From Eleusine coracana subsp. coracana (Eukaryota; Streptophyta; Magnoliopsida; Poales; Poaceae), in contig CM064420.1 in NCBI GenBank assembly GCA_032690845.1, positions 60,996,707 through 61,060,706 on the forward strand: a stretch of 64,000 nt of DNA, given 5' to 3'. The notes under the pieces were generated by a model, which was not told the DNA's origin, did not search any database, and saw only the letters and a list, made by a program, of their open reading frames with translations. The position numbers and the translations under genes are program-made. Shown here one piece after another: positions 10,785 through 25,000 of the stretch (its first letter is position 1; each line of letters begins with the position of its first letter).

Positions 10785-13624
10785 TCATCTTCTCTGCTCG
10801 CTCACTCCTGTCAAGAATGGATGCCTCAGCGCTTCTTCAGCAGTTAGACGGCTAGCTGGATCATACTTCAGCAGCCCTTGTAATAGATTGATCAATTCCC
10901 CAGCAGATTGGTCAACATTTTGCATGACCAGGTTCTGTTTGAAATGGTAGCAGTAAGTTTTAGTTCACATGTTAGGTAGGTTCAAATACAAAGTGTGTCA
11001 GCTTATTAAAAGGTACCTGGAGCCTGGGCAGTTTCATTACCGCCTTCATGCTCTCCCTTGAAGTGCAGCCCTCCGGCCAGTTTAAACAGCCTTTTCTGAT
11101 ATATTTCTCGGCTTGTCGACTACAAGGAGTGACAAATGAGCAAACTGACCAACCCTCAACACTAAAGCTCAGCACATTAATATGGATCCAAGACATGTAA
11201 CATACTCTGCCCTCTTAAGCATGTGGTACGGCATAGGACCCAACACCCGCTCCATCATTGCCAGATGTTCCAAGTTTTCATGAGTCTGAAACAGTGCATC
11301 TCCCTGCAGAACCTTGCCAACTCAAACCTCCCGTAGTTGTGTCATACATGGCAAATCAAAACAAAGCCAATTACATACCGTGAAAAGCTCAACCAGAATA
11401 CAACCTACACTCCAGATATCACATGGGTAACTCCATCCAAGTCCTGAATTGAAGAGTCATGGAACTGTAAATCTTAAAACGTCATAATCAGGCTCAACAG
11501 GGCAGGCTTTTACTAGATAAGATAGATACCCAGTATAACTTCTGGAGCTCGATAATGCCTGGTTGATACCACATAGCTCTGATCCTGTTGATCATAAGTA
11601 GTGCTACCAAAATCTATCACCTTGATAGCATTAGACTTGGGTACCTGCTTGTAATATGAACCCTCCTTTGGAGACCGTGATGAAACCTAGAAAATATAAA
11701 TGGATCAGTACCAAATATTTACATCAAATCATCAACAGTTCCATAGATATCAAAGCACAGCAGAAGTAAAATCTCAAAAGATGTCAAAAGAACAATGTAT
11801 ACTTTGTAATCGGGCACTTTTATGTACTCCGGAGAAATAAGGAGAATGTTCTCAGGCTTTAAATCAGTGTGTATGAGGCGCAATTCATGCATAACTGCAA
11901 CACATTACAGAGAGGGTAAATACATGAACATCCCAAAGTTGTCATATACTCCTAATAGCCCGTGAAACAAATATTTAAACATAAGGTGATCTGCATTGCA
12001 TCAAAAAGACTAGGGATAAAAAGATAGAACTGTGCACACACATGCTATGCATTCCAACAGTTGCTTGGCAACGTCCCGAACTAGGGCAATTGGGAATGAG
12101 CGGTAATTGTTTTTCTTCAGAAAATCATACAAGCTTGGTCCAAGCCTCTCAAAAACCTGCTCACCAGTAATCCAAATTCACCAATGTTTAAGCACCACAG
12201 TTATCTTTTTGGGTCAGTTCATAATTGTCGTAATCTAACAATGTACTTACAATACAGATATGGTTATGATAGTCAAACCAGTTCCGAATTTGAACACAAC
12301 TGCAAAATAGACCAGCTTATACACAATCTTATGAATAGAAACACGCAAAGAAAGTGCTAACCAAATCAGGACTCACCTGGATCTGCTTTGTTCATATTTA
12401 CCAAGCTGCTCAAGCATGCCAATTTCAATCATTGCAGCATCCCTGTACTTTTTTATTCCTCTGATGATCTTGATAGCCACCATTTCTTTTCTTTCCCTAT
12501 CCCAACACTCCAATACTTGACCAAAAGTACCTGATGTACATTCAGAGACGCGTTCAGTTTTGAACATAGTACACTGCCATAAAAAAGCAGCATGCCTGAT
12601 GGGCAATTTGTATCAATGGTTCCAGAAGGAGCATCAATCACGACTGACCTTCACCCATTTTTGCATTAATCTTATCTGCAAACATGATATAATCCATAAG
12701 AATAAACCAAAGAAAGAAGTCAAAAAAACACAAGAGCTGTTAATAATCTACTGTAGACGAAGAAGCAAAACAGGTTCAGATAATTACAGCGAGGTGTGAG
12801 GTTATCTCCCACAGCAAAAACATAATGACCATCCTTGTCATCTTCTCTCAATGGAGGGGAACCGAGACGAGGGAGCTCTTGGTTCCCCTGAGAAGAAACA
12901 ACACCCGAAGAGAGCCCCAGTGCCACAGCACTGATGGCATGTGCAACTTCTTGACCGCAAAATCCCATCTGGATCTGTAACAAGAACGACCTTCAATACT
13001 CAAGCAGAATAGAGCACATCAAACAACAGAGTAGACATCAAATCCTGCTAACTTATACAGCTAGTATCCCATAAAAATACCTGCCATACTAGGGTTGAAA
13101 GCCTATGCAACATTTTTTACCATACAATATGCAATTAAATTATGTACCTTCCAATCGTAACAGCCATTCAGCATCCATTTACATTTGATTTATAAAATAC
13201 TACCCTCTAAAGATATACCTAAGAATCTGTAAATATCCCTAATTTCATCTACAGAAGAATTGATCCTGGCTGTAACAAAGTGACCGACTAAAAAAGCATG
13301 CTAATCATCAATTCAGTAGCTTACAACCAAACAAACAAATTAACAAATAGGGCAAACGAACTGCTAATTTCCCCAATCCACCACTTAATCCTAGAACAAT
13401 ATCCCCAAATCCGCCCAGATCTACAGCCACATCAAGCGAGTCAACGCTGATTGCAGCCACCACTCAATAGATCTGCGTTGAGGAAAGGCAACGGCGCGTC
13501 GGCGCAGATCGGACGGGTGGTATACCTGATTGAACTCGGCGGGGCCGACGTCCCAGCCCATCCGCTGCCGCTTGCGCGGGCGGCGGTCGAGCGGCGCGTG
13601 GGGCATCTCGGCAAGGCACTCCAT
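10785..13624 (-). CDS. AFC2: LAMMER/CLK dual-specificity kinase (AFC2/PK12 type)
   Basis: Twelve exons: 13624-13526, 12974-12788, 12675-12649, 12530-12377, 12299-12251, 12156-12042, 11894-11803, 11686-11530, 11443-11379, 11303-11206, 11119-11017 and 10934-10785. All phases agree and give 431 aa. Kinase features are the nucleotide-binding lysine K125 in VAIKII, HTDLKPEN with catalytic D221, DFGS with D266, and the family-defining EHLAMMERVLG at 327-337. The N-terminus, MECLAEMPHAPLDRRPRKRQR, is basic like other plant AFC2 proteins. These kinases act in the nucleus and phosphorylate SR splicing factors, so the protein probably regulates alternative splicing. The reading is intact and the length normal for the family. 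Confidence 0.96.
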
Positions 13625-15156
13625 CGCAAAATCAATCGATCGGATGAACCGAACACTCGAGCCGGCGGCACCGACGACGACGGCGGCGGCGGAGAGGATT
13701 GTTCTGGCGGGGATGAGGGTTAGCGAGCGAGTTCTGATATTAGCGAAGAGATAACCCTAGGCTTCCCGGTCTTTATGGCGAGACGGGAAGGGATCGGGTG
13801 GTGGCGGTTGGTTCGGACACGATGCTTGTTCCTACACGGTTACAGATCGTCTCAATGACACAGTTGGTCACAATAGGGCCCAGGTGCAGAGGAAAATATG
13901 ACCCACATGTCATTGGAACGCGTAGTCGTGAGTCTGGTTGAGAGCAGTTGACGCGTTGCTAGCGGGCCGCTCGCTGCCTGCTTTTGCCAGTCTGGTATGC
14001 GAACCCGGTTTCTGTACTACTCACTTCGTTCTATAAATATTATTTTTGATTTTTTAATATTATTTTTATTTAGTTTTTTTTATAAATATTATTTATTTTT
14101 TTATAATTAGTTTTATTAATAGATATATTTTAATTATAACATATTTATTTTAATATTTATATAAAATTTTTAAATAAAACAGAAGATTAAAAGTAATGTC
14201 TTAAAGTCAAAAACGATACTTTTTATAGGACGAAGATAGTAAGCTATGATGTTTTTCAGTGACATATAGGACCACAGAAAGCATGGACCACCTGTCTGTC
14301 TGCGTCTGCTTTTGAGTCCCTCTATACCGGCTATTGTTTGGTAAACCAACCCGGAAGGCAGAAGAAGCGAAAACCATGCGCTAACTCATCCATTGGGGAA
14401 TAGAGGAGGACCGGGTCGCTGGGTTGGAATAGGCGCAGGCGCGCAGCGATGACTTAGACCGACCAAACTTTGAGTATGACGTGTGGGCCCAACACTGCGG
14501 GATCCACATTTCAGATAGATGTGTTACATTCTCGGGGTTGTTCGGGCTTCCGACCGCGGTTTGGGTGATGAACCAAGTAGGCTGGCAAAGGCATCTTCTG
14601 ATGCTTTGTTATTCGAAAGGCATATCCGGCATTAATCTGATGTGGGGTGGGGATAGCATCAGATTCAGACGCAACACAAGCACCAAGAATCGAGTCACCT
14701 GCCTGGCAGGGTTTGCGTGGATGAACATATGCTTAGAGTTTGTGTCTTTTAAAATGGATATGATATGCTAAAATCTATTTGGATTTCGTCCATTTCTTAC
14801 AAGAGTTTTCATTTTTTTTATAGGACTTATCAAAATCTCACACGTGAATAGAAACATTTTTCTGCGTTCCAAACAGGGGTCTCTAATAAACGGATAACTT
14901 CGTGCTACTATATGTCTGCTTTCTTGTTTCTACCACCAAAATGCCCTTTTATTTTTGTCACGAAGACCGTCAGAAACAAAACTGATAACATCACAGTTTC
15001 TTTGATGCATGACCTGGTACACCTGCAACTGGAAACAAAAACGATTCAGTAGTTTGCGTCTCAACATATGGAACACGTAAAAAAGTAAGATTGAGGCTAA
15101 CACAAGTATTCAAGTTACCTTTACTACCGAAAGAACACTTTTCAACGATCAACACG
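13625..15156. other. Intergenic: kinase promoter side and STR11 3' flank
   Basis: GC-rich DNA just upstream of the kinase ATG is probably its 5' UTR and promoter. A Stowaway-like MITE sits at 14020-14239. An open frame at 14481-14771 has no recognisable domain and is not called. The right part is 3' flank of the rhodanese gene. Confidence 0.45.
14020..14239. repeat. Stowaway-like MITE
   Basis: An AT-rich element of 220 bp. It starts CTCACTTCGTTCTATAAAT and ends with the related inverted sequence TTTTATAGGACGAAGATAG. TA flanks both sides (14018-14019 and 14240-14241). It lies about 400 bp upstream of the kinase start codon. Confidence 0.7.
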
Positions 15157-18100
15157 TCAATGAGACTGCAGTTCTTGGAGTAGAGGGCCAATCCTTTGAG
15201 CGCCAAAAAATAAAGCATCCAGCAGCACGAGTGCTCCAACCTGAAGTTTCGGGAGATAAATCAAATGCCGTTTATTTGCAAAACAGTGAGGCTTTCTTCA
15301 AATTGAATTACCAAGCGGCCTGTGAAGAGCAGCCGATAGCCGAGTCCCTCCTTCGCAGCCTGTGCTCGTTGCTGATCCGTCCAACTGAAGGGAAGGAATT
15401 GCAGAAGGTTTCAACACAATAAACTCACATTCCCTACCACGTTGTTCTTATTATACCCCAAAAAGTGGTTTTTTTAATTAAAGAAAACGCAAGAAAACTG
15501 TGTCTAATTATATTAGAGAGAAGAGGATCCTCACTCATACGGAGACCAAGTATGAGTGAGGTCTTATACAAACTCTTGTTCTACAGACATAACAAAAGGA
15601 CATGGCTCGACCGAGACCTAGCCGACCTTAGGTTGCAATCACAAGGTAGTCCTTGCAATTTATTGGCACCAGCTATGCACCAAAGGCTGTGCTCGTATTC
15701 AGTTCACTCAAAATTGTGTTAACCAAAGGACATCCCCTCAAACACACATGCATGCTAGAATAAAATCCTTATTCTAGCATGCATATTGGTCAAAGTACAA
15801 CAGTTGAAGTTCAGGTGGTTGGCTTACCCGAAAAATTCAGAAACCCCACCAATGGCAGCGAGCTTGAAAGGCTGGGGACCTTCCCTCTCAAAATCCTGAC
15901 GAAAAAGAAACAAAGGTTTCATATAAGCTCAAAAACAGAAAGACGAGAACGTATCGAAGAATCAATAAGTGATTGCTTTGACATAAGTACTACCTCCTCT
16001 TCAGCAGCTTCCAAGCCTCCTTGTACCCAGAATAAATTTTCGAAACCAGCATTGTAAAGTTGTTCACAAGCTGCAAGTGATCTGCATATTTTTGGATGGA
16101 AAGAAAATTGAAACAATCATTAATCGATTCTACTTTAGGTCTTAAGTCACATCTTCCACGCTAAATGACAGAAGATGCAGCAACAGTCAATAGCTCAGTC
16201 ACATACAAGTCAGTTACACTGCAAGTCATATATTTCGGAACAGTATGATATGTATCCTGGTCATGAAATAATGTGCAGATCAATGACAGCAAGGGTGGTC
16301 ACATATCATTCCTCCAGCTTGATTTCAGGATTGCACAAATGCATGAAATCCATAAAACAATAGTGACCTTCTTTTCACATGACCAAAATCATTGAAACAT
16401 CCAAACAATAATGCTCAAGAAAAAGGAAAGGAAGCTGAGCAATAATATAATGTTCTTGCAGTATTTTCTCATATTCAAAAGAAAATTCCAGCTTCAATAA
16501 GAGTAAGATATTACCTCAGTCCTTTCTGGCACACTAGTATGATATCTGTATCTTTAGAAAACTTCTCCTCAACCTGTTGTACAAAGTTCCTGAAAATTTC
16601 ATCTACGAGCAGTCAGGTCAAGTGGTCCTGTTAGCATCAGAACAATAGAATTTTAAGTCCAGTTGATGGTGTTAAGCATACTTATTAAATGACAATGTCG
16701 AGCTGCCACTCCACCAACCACCTATGCAATAGTTGTGAGAGTTTAGTCAATCGAAGTATTCAATTAGTAATCTAAAAAGAGAAATACAACTGAAACAAAG
16801 AAAACTATCTGGAATTCAAATATATGTCATGCACCAGGTTATCGAGTTTCAAGTAATCAACTAATATAGATTATTGTAGTAGTTATATCAGTCACGCTTC
16901 CAGTGGTATACACTAGAATATCTGTCAGCTCAGATTGCAGTCTGGTAGTTCATACTGAAGATAACATCTCCATCTTCTGTAGAAGATGAGCAAAGCTGCT
17001 AGACACTGACCGGTTAAGACACATCTTACATACCCATTACAAAGTTGGTGAATTTCTTGCTAAGACCACCTAAGTCAGCCGACGTGTCCACATCGAATAC
17101 AGGAATCCAGGTAGAGCCTTTCACCCAAGCCTGCAACATATTCGTTTTTGGAATAAACTCGGGTTAGCAAAAAATACTCCGAGAACACTTTCTTTAATAA
17201 TAAAAAATGGCAGAAAGACAGACCTTTTGGCGTTCATTCGAAGGCCTGACATCCAGAAGAGCCTTGTTTGTCAGCTTGAATGTATAGCCAGCTTCCCTGG
17301 GTGTAAGAGTCTTAATTTTCTGCTCCCTAATCTTCAGGCAGAGCATTCCCAATTCAAGCAAACAACGGCAGCTCAGTATTTATTAACTCATACATTAAAT
17401 AGATGAAAATAAAGAAAGCAAAAGTTCAACCCAAGTGCATTGCATTTTGAAATGAGTAACTTGAGAAGAACTTGCACCTTCTAATTCTCAATCTCACTCA
17501 GCACAGGAACTAAAACAAACAAAATGAGCAGAGAAAGTAATCAGGTGTTACCGTGTTATCAATCATTGTACCACCTTCAAATATGCATCTAAAATTGCTA
17601 CAAAAATATGAGTGGATAGAACATGCAACCATCTTTTATCCTATAAAATCTGAGCTACAACTAAAACTTGTACAAAGAGAAACAAAAAAGAGAAGTCAGA
17701 CTATGAATAGTAATGGTTGCGGGTTTCAGTTGAACAGTTGTAATCCGCACTATTCACATGCTGATTTCGCTTTTTTGTTGCATCTTGTACAAAACTTTGT
17801 TGCACCTCAACTTTTGCATGATGTTAGAAGATAGTATTAACTATCTATATATATTTTTGTTTGATTTTTTTGAACATCATATATGATGCTATTTTAATCC
17901 ATAACACGGTAACACCTAAAGAGGTGGTATCACCTGATCTGTTGTCATTATCCATAAGGGAAGTGAAGGGACCTTACCAGGGCCTCCCACCGCCTCCTGG
18001 CAGCGGCCTGTTCCTTGGCCTGCCTCATCTCCTCATCCTCCCCGTCCTGCCCACCTCCGACCACTGCTCCCATCCTCACCACCCTGCTCCACCTCTGCAC

Positions 18101-18316
18101 AAGCAGAGCCACTCCCCAGCCAGACTCACAGCTCAGAAGGAAACAAAAGCACAGCAAAGGGCGGCAGAAAAGCAAAGTATAATTAGTAAAAATGCACACC
18201 TTTGAAGGAAGGAGACGAGGACGCAAACGGCAGGGACGAGAGCAAGAATGCTCCACGGTCGGTGTGGTGAAGATGCCGGCGACCCCGCTGGTGAGACCGA
18301 GAGGTGGCGTTGCCAT
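15157..18316 (-). CDS. STR11: Rhodanese-like domain protein 11, plastid
   Basis: Ten exons: 18316-18200, 18094-17978, 17331-17224, 17130-17034, 16721-16682, 16589-16515, 16081-15994, 15895-15828, 15384-15312 and 15240-15157. They join in phase to 288 aa. The N-terminal ~40 residues are Ser/Thr/Arg-rich with few acidic residues, as in a chloroplast transit peptide. The rhodanese domain starts at LTPREAGY and includes KALLDVRPSNERQKAW. Its active-site loop is VCQKGLRS with Cys180, so sulphurtransferase chemistry is possible. Conserved blocks GGWWSGSSTLSFN and LFWVQGGLEAAEEE and the tail WTDQQRAQAAKEG match plant STR11 proteins as I remember them. A hydrophobic segment (VGALVLLDALFFGAQ) near the C-terminus suggests membrane anchoring. 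The physiological substrate is unknown. Confidence 0.93.
17684..17776. repeat. Inverted repeat in STR11 intron 2
   Basis: Two imperfectly complementary arms of 28 nt (17684-17711 and 17749-17776) enclose a 37-nt loop. The arms match at about 23 of 28 positions. It resembles the core of a small foldback transposable element. Confidence 0.5.
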
Positions 18317-19090
18317 TTTTTGTTGAAGCTTGTTTCAGGCAAGACCTTCTGGCTTAGTAGCTGTAGCGTTATCCCCCCGTACCGTTCGCAATTGGCTGGT
18401 GGGAACTGGAATCCTGAAACCCCTGCATGTGAGCATGTCTAACAAATTACCTGACCAGGGTCCAGGGAACAGGGAACTGGAATTTTAGAATGAAGAGAAG
18501 GATGTAAAAGCAAGATGGACTACATTACCATAATCACTCTACAAAATTCCCTTTGATTTGCATAACACTTTCGGATAAATAAACTTCAAGCAAATGACAT
18601 CAGACGATGCAAATCAAATGGTTACACAAATATAGAATGTCCAGGGCCAAATTCTGATGACAAAATTGCTCTCAATAATACAGATGAAAGACAAAATTTG
18701 CTCTCAATTACACAACACAGAAGGCAAAGATTGATCTGGATACACAACACGGAAGGCAAAGTTGCCCACGATACAGCCATACAACAAATCTCAGAACCTA
18801 TACCTAGCTAATTGTGTTCTTGACCGGATACATGACAGAATACAGAGAAACAAATACACCATCAACAAATTCATGTTAAAGAAGACGACATATAGGGACC
18901 TAAGTATTTATACTGTTAAAGACATCTAGGGACGTTTTGATGGTGATAACAGTGAAGGATTCATCCTGGAAAAGTTCCATTGCCTTTCTGAACGTATCCA
19001 ACAATCAACTGTGGCAGCTACAGTTGCAGCTAACCACAGGTGCTTGGAGTCTCTATGCTACAGTGTCATGCTGCTCTGTCTTTTTTAGCT
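18317..19090. other. Intergenic: STR11 promoter and GLE1 3' flank
   Basis: Both neighbours are on the minus strand, so this interval holds the STR11 promoter and the GLE1 3' UTR. It contains a short direct repeat of 'acacaacacggaaggcaaag' type (about 18713-18760). I see no gene. Confidence 0.45.
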
Positions 19091-22000
19091 TCACATGAAC
19101 AACTCTTTTGAGAGTAACTGCTGGGCAAGGTATTGTCCTTCTGGTTCTTCGAGGTAAATTTTGTCATTCAAATAATTCTGTAGATTGTTGACAGCCTCGG
19201 TCTGCAATTTGGAACCTTGTTCTTTCAAAGCTGGTAAAAAGCACCGTGATATAACATCCAGAATCTTCATGAACTGTGACCCATACTTCTTGTGAAGTGC
19301 AAAACCAGCCATCTGAAGATGATAAAATTCTGATTAACCAAGTGCACCAAAAAAATTAGGGGAATCTTGAAGCTGATTATTACCTTTAGGAAAGCATGAA
19401 GGGCATAGGCAGTGGCTGTGGTAGCTGGGAGAGCATTGAGGAACATGGCAAGCCATTTCCATCCCTCGGATAACCCATGAGGATGCCGTACACCTTTGAT
19501 TTCTGTCTGTAAATGAAGTTAAGGAGTCAAATTTCTGTTCTACTGCAACACAGCAGATTATTGGACAGAGGCTTATTTTTTTAAAACACATACACACCAG
19601 CAGATAGATGACATTACAACACAGGTACGTAACAAAGTGTGTGGAATAGGACTGTGCACACCTGAATCATTGCAGCATACAGTTTGACGTATGCAACGAC
19701 ATATGTCAGATAACTCTCAGTGCTCTCAAGTTGTCCGTTTTCTTCCTGGTAACCTATCAATCTGTAATAATCTCTATTTCGTGCTTGTGCCTAAGAAAGT
19801 ACAGATACCATGAGAAAAATTCCAAAGCTTAACGTAATATCTTGACAGTATACAAAACACAATCTGGACCATATATATGCTGCATTAAATTCTATTAAAA
19901 AAAGAATAAGCATCATTTTGAGAACAAAAATATGCTAGTAACTTTCAGGGAAACCAAAGAAGTAATTGTATGTTTCTTGTCGCAAAGTGTAAATACATTG
20001 TGTGAGTTCAGTATTGTGTAGACTTACATTCAAAGCATGGAGATGCTTTGGAACTGTGTATATACAAACTCTGTGGAACTCAGCTAGAATATAATCCATA
20101 GCATCAGGTACCTGAGCACAAACATGACACATCATGTGAACATGAGATGAAAAACATAAATATTACTCTTAGCAGTTCTGGTTAGACTGCATCAAAAGAT
20201 TTCATATAAGCAAAGATCGCAAGTAATAAGATATAAGGAAGGTCTTCATATTGGTGACCTTGTATTTATTAAATACAACAAGTGCCCCAAGACGTGAGAA
20301 ACAAAAAAGGCTAAGCATGCCATCCTATCACCATGATGGCTGCAAATTTAGTCAGGGAACAAGGCCGCCTTCTGTCCCCTAATTTGTTTCAGGGAGAGTT
20401 TTTTTTCATTCATTGAACCCTAATTTGGGACTGATGGGGCTCAAACCCACAGCTTCCGACTTGACAGAGCGGTGCTCTAACCAGTTGAACAACAACAACT
20501 GCAGGGTGTATGGCATACCTATTCTTGAATAGAACCATAACAAGATTTCATTCATCTGTTATGCTCTAAGAAATAAATTAATCATACCATATACAAGGAG
20601 CTCTCTACCAGTCAACCAAGAAAGAAGAGAATACGACAACAACCAAAGCCCCAGCTAAGTTAGGGTTGAAGTTGAACTGCAGTTTATGAGATCGTTGCCT
20701 TCTGTCATGACCCATGAGCATCAAGTAATATGTCCTATACCTAAACTTGAAATAGCATGTCTTTCGACATGCCTCTATCTAAGCCATCGGATTCAAGGAC
20801 AAATAACACACACTGCCTACTGATACTTGTTCCATCTTATTGTTAAAAGATTACAGAAAGGCAATTTATAGTCATAATACTTCGTGTTTTGAGATGGTGG
20901 AATAATTTCTAAGCTTCCATCTTTCTCAAACAAAAATTTCTAAGAATTCTATTTCTCCAAATTCAAGTTGATCTAGTGGGTTGTCACATGAATAATAAAC
21001 ACTTGTTCCCTACTAGACGCAACTAAGTTTATGCACCAGTATAACAAGCTAACAACCAATAACAAAGATCACAACATGTGTTCCAATGTCTTCCGAAATA
21101 CAAAGGAGCTGTCAATGCAACTATTTATTCAGAAATTTTAATTTGACAGAATCTTGGTCAACTATATTACAATATTCATAGGTAATAAATTAAAGCAAAC
21201 TAGCAACAATAACTCCTAAGAACACAACAATAAGTAATAGAAAAAGGATACTAGAAGAAAACCTGGTTTGCGACTAATAACATGACATATCCACAAGCAA
21301 AAGCCAAATTTCCAAAGGTTTTGTCCTTTGTATTTCTACTCTTGACAACTGAAATAATCTGCAAAGCCATAAAGAGTTCAGAAGAATCAGTAAGTAAATA
21401 TCAAGAACTTCATTGTATAAGGGAGGAGAAAAGATGAATCATAGGATTCCAAAGCCTAGTAGATAAGAAGGACAAGAAATCCTAACAAGTTGTTGAAGAA
21501 TTGACAACTTGATAGGAATCAAACATTTGTTTGACATTCCATATTAGAGAACATTCTTAGCATTCCACAGACATATACTACCTATTCACTAAAAAAGACA
21601 AAAATCAAGGAGTCAGTACCTTGTTTGCAAATATACGACAAGCAATTGGACAGGAGCAATCATGTCCATCTAAAGCTTTAATAAGCTCACTGGCCCTTGC
21701 TCTGCAAAAATTAACTTGCAATTAAAAAAATTATGCTTAGATGAAATATACAAGTATCTTGTTTCCTTATCATGCATTTATCTTACATAACAAACAGAGA
21801 GAAACGAGAAGATTTGTGAAAAAAGTTCAATCTAAGAAATTCTCAATTATTATGATCCAAACTTATTAAGACCTCATTCATTGCTATTAAGGTATGAGGG
21901 CATAAGGCGCACATAACACAGAACCATTGATGTCTAGCAGGTTAGAAGGAGCCAAATGTCGCACCCAAAAACACAACTAGTTTCAGTACTGATTATCTGC

Positions 22001-25000
22001 AGAGATGTCCTCTCTAGAACAAAAAAGCTGCATATCATAGTTAGAAGTTAGAACTGGTGGTTTTTGTGGTGTCACCTAGGCGTTGTGAGGGTGGTGGGTC
22101 GCCACAGGACGCCACACAGTTTTAGTTACGCCACAACGCCTAGGCGCTGTGAGGGGGGTTGATCGCCACAGGACAGAACGCTGAACGCCACAAAAAACAT
22201 GCTGGTGGTTAACTGGAATATTCATAAATTCCATCAATCATTAACTCAGATCAAGTTGACACAATAGTTTAGCTTCCATGCACATGCAGCCCAATATCTG
22301 TATCCAACTGGAACTATAATGTTATGCTTTACCTGACACTATCAGTAGTCGGCATAAGTTTACTTATTGATTTCGCAATTTGTCGATCATATTTGCTGAA
22401 TTCCTGCATGATATATAAGATATCAGCCATGCTCATCTTGTCAGACTGTTAAATAGCAACAAATGATGTATGCAAACGAGGAAACAGTCATTCACCAGCA
22501 CCAAATCAACAAGATTGCACAGTTTTTTCTTTTTCTTTTTTTTTAAACTCAGAATCGCAATTGAAGTTTAGAAGTTTCAGCACAAACTAAGACCTTGCCG
22601 AGATTAATGCTTCCTGGAACCTGACCAAGTAATGCCCGCCTCCGTGATTCTGCCTCTAATGCAGAACTATCAGCAAAGACTTTGATACCTGATGCGAACG
22701 AAAAGCAATCAACATTTTGTAGACCAAGGTACAAAGGAAAGCCAGTTCATTAAACAAATAGTAATATGTCATGTGAGACAAAATCACTAATGTCTCATAA
22801 ATGCGCAGACTTGCAAACAGAACCAAGGATTTCCGTCTGCTAATGGTGCATGCCCTTAGCACAAAGCAAGCATTAGAAATAAGCACTGCACAATCTTTAG
22901 CATGGTTCTTAGATCTCAAGAACCTGTATTTTTAGTAATGTGAGCTAGCATTTTACAAATTCCTGATCCTTGCAACTCAAGAACAATACAAGGTATGGCT
23001 GATTCATAACTCCATATTAAGCAAATAAAAGAGGACAAGCTTTGTAGTTCAGAGGCTAAAAGGCTTTACAGGGTGAGCATCCACCTGATGTGTTGTATAA
23101 CAAAAAACTAGTGGCACCGATGCTATTAGATGAGTCATCATGTACTACTGAAGTTAAAAGACAGACGATTAGCCCTTATTCTTCAAAATAATGTCTTAGG
23201 CCTTATTCAAAATCCTAACTGACTGCTGGAGATCATCTGATATACACAAGCTTATCAACTATACAAGAAAAACTCAAATTCATGAAATTTGGATCATTAC
23301 AGAAGAAACAACCACGGAATAACATCAGTACAATAACTTTAGAATAGCTACATCTTCAAGTCTGCATACTGTGGCAGTAAGAAGTACCTGGCAATTCTGA
23401 TTTTACTTCATTCTTATTCACCATTGTTGGTCCAGTAACACTATCCTGAGAACTTTGACTAGATTGTGTAGCTACTGCTTCCTTTGATTTAGTATTTTCC
23501 TTTTCTGCAGCTTCCTTTTGAGCTGCCTCAAATGCTAATTTTCGTGCTTCAGCTGCTAATTTTGCAGCTTCCTTCTGCCTAGCCTGCATCACAGTAGGTT
23601 GATCTTTGTTATTAACTGCAAAGGAATTTAAGTGACTACCAGTAAAGCAAAGCAAAACTGGTTGCAAGAAAAAGAGACAGGAAAACTGCAGGAAAAAAAA
23701 AGGTGACAAACAAGATTGAATCAAAATTGTAGGAACCCAATACTTTCCCAAGATCTATGCCAAATTCACACCAACAATACAAAAATGTACTAAGCCCCCA
23801 AATACCACTTCATGTGCTTTGAAAAAAGATCAAGTGATCAATGAATCGGAGCAAACATACCTCTGCTTCTTGTTTGGCTTTCTCCTGCCTTAATTTTTCG
23901 TCTTTAATAGCTTGCTCTTTCCTCCTAGCTTCTTCAAGAGCTGCATCATCTCTTATTCGACGTTCCACAATTTGAGATTTCTGTTCATGATCCCTTTGGA
24001 CAACGGACAAATGCTTATCGAGTACTTCTGCACTACAAGAAAGCAATAGGATATATCATGAAACTTGAGCCAAAAAGTTTGTTGGAGAACACAAGTACTA
24101 CTACCAATAAATGGTACAAGAACAAAAGAAACCTGCTACTAAGGCTACTCCCAATGGGAGTTTCATTTTTAATAAATGAGGTGACATGTCAGCATTTTTG
24201 ATGATGTGGCATCAAATTAATGAAGAAAGAGATGGAACCAGTTTCATCTAGATGAAACTATGTCTACACTGTTTCCAAGACACTTGTGTCTTGCATGTGC
24301 TCCTAGGAAACAACAAATATGAAACAATGTATTATGTGATCTATTTCATTCATCAAATTAATGTTATATTGCTTATGTGGCATACTTGGAAACAACAAAA
24401 TGAAATAGTCCATTGGGACTAGCCTAAGAAGCTTATGATGGTTACAAAGAGTAAGAGAATGTTTCATATCTTAAATGCTGTTCACCAAACATCCAGTACA
24501 AAACATACATTTTTCTCTGATATGCTCAAAAACATGGATTGCAATGTTGACTTAAACTCAAGGGATACAAAGGAGCATACATTCTTCTCTGGAAGCGTAC
24601 ATCAAGCCTTCTATCTATCTCTTTTCTTGATTCTGCATATTTCTGAAGACGAGCAAATGCGGAAATTGTCCTCTGGATTTCATTTTGGTGGCATACCTCC
24701 AATGCAGCAAGCTTATTTCTCACTTCTTCCTGAAGAAAAATATTCATACATAATGAAACAAATTAAGATGATACCAAAGGGAAGTCAAAAGTCAGAACAG
24801 TGCAAGATATTAATATTCTTCTAACAGCTAACTGAAAACAATATAGAGAAGCTAATGACCTGCCCTTTTCTACTTTATGTACAACCAATAGAGGCATAAA
24901 CCTCCCTATACTCCACAAGCCTGTAAGGCACATCACAATAACAACAACAACAACAAGGCATTTTAGTCCCAAGCAAGTCGGGGTAAGCTAGAGATGAAAC

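Noticed and set aside
14481..14771. A 96-codon open frame upstream of STR11
   Set aside because: No domain, no splice context and no promoter signal.
20427..20500. A functional nuclear tRNA-Asp gene
   Set aside because: The acceptor stem does not pair and the anticodon stem carries mismatches; a decayed plastid copy fits better.
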